From NCBI GenBank assembly GCA_023388675.1, contig JAEWFU010000136.1:1-5807 (forward strand): a stretch of 5,807 bases of DNA. The letters are read 5' to 3'. The DNA comes from Pseudomonadota bacterium (GTDB lineage: Bacteria; Pseudomonadota; Alphaproteobacteria; Rhizobiales; Rhizobiaceae). A program made the translations under genes and the position numbers. Numbering within the stretch: position 1 is the first letter of the stretch; every line of letters begins with the position of its first letter. A model generated the notes under the pieces. The model was not told where the DNA came from. It saw only the letters and a list, made by a program, of their open reading frames with translations, and searched no databases. Positions 4,725-5,807 of this stretch are shown here, piece by piece.

Positions 4725-5807
4725 GCATGTGATCTACGCCTGCGCGACCGATATTGCGGGCAAGGTACGCGGCAAGGGTTTTCCCGCCGCGGAGTTCGAG
4801 AAGCGGCTGAAGCGCGGCATCGGCTGGGCACCGACCAACGTTCAGATCACATGCTTCGACGCCATCGCGGAAAGCCCTTTCGGTTCGCTCGGCGACATGG
4901 TGCTCATCCCCGACGCCGCCACGCGCGTCAGCGTGCGGTCGGAGGAAAGCGGCCTTTCGGAAGACTTCGTGTTCGGCGACATCAGGCATACTGACGGCAC
5001 GCCTTGGGACTGCTGCACACGCTCCATCCTCAAGGCCGCTCTGGCACGGCTGGAGAAGGCGGCCGGGCTGACTCTGGTCAGTGCCTTCGAGCATGAATTC
5101 CAGTTCAAGGGCAAGGCGATGCCGATGGGCACCGCCTATACGATGTCTGGCTTCCGTCAGCGGCGCGCCTTCGCGGAAAAGCTGATCGCCGCCATGCGTG
5201 CGGCAGGCCTCGACCCCGACACGATCATGAAGGAATACGGCGCGGACCAGTACGAGGTCACGATGGGGCCGCAGCGCGGCGTCACCAGCGCCGACCATTC
5301 GGCAACCCTCCGCGAGCTCATCCACGCCGTGGCGAGCGAGGCCGGCGAGGAGGTGACGTTCACACCCCTGCGGGATCCGGCCGGCGTCGGCAACGGCGTG
5401 CATATCCACATGAGCTTCCTCGACGCCGAGGGCAAGCCAGCCACCTACGATCCGTCGGGACGTCACGGGCTGAGCAAGCCTGCCGGCCAGTTCGTGGCGG
5501 GCCTGCTGAAATATCTCGACAGCTATCTGGCGCTGGTCGCGCCAAGCGTGATCTCCTATGGCCGCCTGACACCGCATCGCTGGAGCGCCGCCTACAACAA
5601 TCTGGGCCTCCAGGACCGCGAGGCATCCGTGCGTATCTGTCCGGTGTCGGCGATGAGCGACATCGACAAGGCGCGCCAGTTCAACTTCGAGTTCCGCGCG
5701 GCAGACGCCACGGCCAGCCCGCACCTGCAACTCGCGGCAATCGTGCACGCCGGGGTTCAGGGCATCGAGGAAGGACTCGACGTGCCGGATGCCACGGAGG
5801 AAGACCT
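4714..5807 (+). CDS. Glutamine synthetase superfamily protein (probable amine/amide ligase), partial
   Basis: The first 364 residues of a GS-fold ATP-dependent carboxylate-amine ligase; the C-terminus is outside the window. The N-terminal beta-grasp region has TDIAGKVRGKGFP, typical of GS-like (not GlnA) proteins. Catalytic-domain landmarks are visible: E126 and E128 in SAFEHEF (metal sites); E174 and E181 in EYGADQYEV (metal and glutamate sites); H230 and H232 in NGVHIHMS (nucleotide/metal); an arginine-rich segment, RLTPHRW (284-290) and DREASVRICP (301-310), matching the phosphate-binding arginines; and E326 and R328 in FEFRAADATASPHL. The loop that in true glutamine synthetases carries the ammonium-binding Asp-Gly-Ser-Ser instead reads RGIGWAPTN, a pattern shared with gamma-glutamyl-amine ligase-like members. 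Ammonia is therefore less likely than an organic amine or another acid as substrate. It overlaps the regulator gene by 11 bases and is probably co-transcribed from the 3764-3793 promoter. The specific reaction is unknown. Confidence 0.92.
   Translation, partial: MQNEHVIYACATDIAGKVRGKGFPAAEFEKRLKRGIGWAPTNVQITCFDAIAESPFGSLGDMVLIPDAATRVSVRSEESGLSEDFVFGDIRHTDGTPWDCCTRSILKAALARLEKAAGLTLVSAFEHEFQFKGKAMPMGTAYTMSGFRQRRAFAEKLIAAMRAAGLDPDTIMKEYGADQYEVTMGPQRGVTSADHSATLRELIHAVASEAGEEVTFTPLRDPAGVGNGVHIHMSFLDAEGKPATYDPSGRHGLSKPAGQFVAGLLKYLDSYLALVAPSVISYGRLTPHRWSAAYNNLGLQDREASVRICPVSAMSDIDKARQFNFEFRAADATASPHLQLAAIVHAGVQGIEEGLDVPDATEED

Noticed and set aside
4597..5748. Long minus-strand open frame (383 codons) opposite the GS-like gene
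   Set aside because: Antisense shadow. The plus strand encodes well-ordered glutamine-synthetase motifs across the same bases.
1..5807. CRISPR array, insertion sequence, tRNA or rRNA gene, or phage defence system
   Set aside because: No spaced direct repeats, transposase, terminal inverted repeats, RNA-gene signature or defence-family domain was seen. All long coding stretches are metabolic, transport or regulatory.

Overview
The window is GC-rich (apart from a short AT-rich stretch near 3715-3800) and tightly packed. The protein families, codon use and Shine-Dalgarno sites suggest an alphaproteobacterium, probably Rhizobiales-like (Rhizobium, Mesorhizobium or a relative); this is inferred from style, not proven. 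It looks like an accessory catabolic locus, not housekeeping DNA. There are two divergent transcription units either side of one AT-rich control region.

Leftward unit (minus strand, read from 3615 down to 1): an N-formylglutamate amidohydrolase-family enzyme (2794-3615), an isochorismatase-like cysteine hydrolase (2160-2804), an M20 zinc peptidase/deacylase of the ArgE/DapE type (778-2094), and the first 247 residues of a secreted branched-chain-amino-acid-type ABC substrate-binding protein (1-742, cut by the window edge). The first two genes overlap by 11 bases. The later gaps are 65 and 35 bases, and I see no terminator in them, so this is very probably one operon. Permease and ATPase genes may lie beyond position 1.

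Rightward unit (plus strand): an RpiR/MurR-type regulator (3822-4724) followed, with an 11-base overlap, by a glutamine-synthetase-superfamily ligase (4714 to the window end, partial).

Control region (3616-3821): a near-perfect 22-bp palindrome at 3746-3767 overlaps the -35 element of a good sigma-70-like promoter for the regulator and a weaker candidate promoter for the leftward operon. The simplest reading is that the RpiR-type protein binds here and controls both directions.

Taken together, the locus pairs a binding protein for a small amino-acid-like or amide compound with three C-N bond hydrolases and one ATP-dependent C-N ligase. It plausibly takes up and dismantles an N-acylated, N-formylated or gamma-glutamylated nitrogen compound. 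The actual substrate cannot be read from the sequence. No histidine-utilisation partners (hutH, hutU, hutI) are present, so classical N-formylglutamate breakdown is not supported by context.
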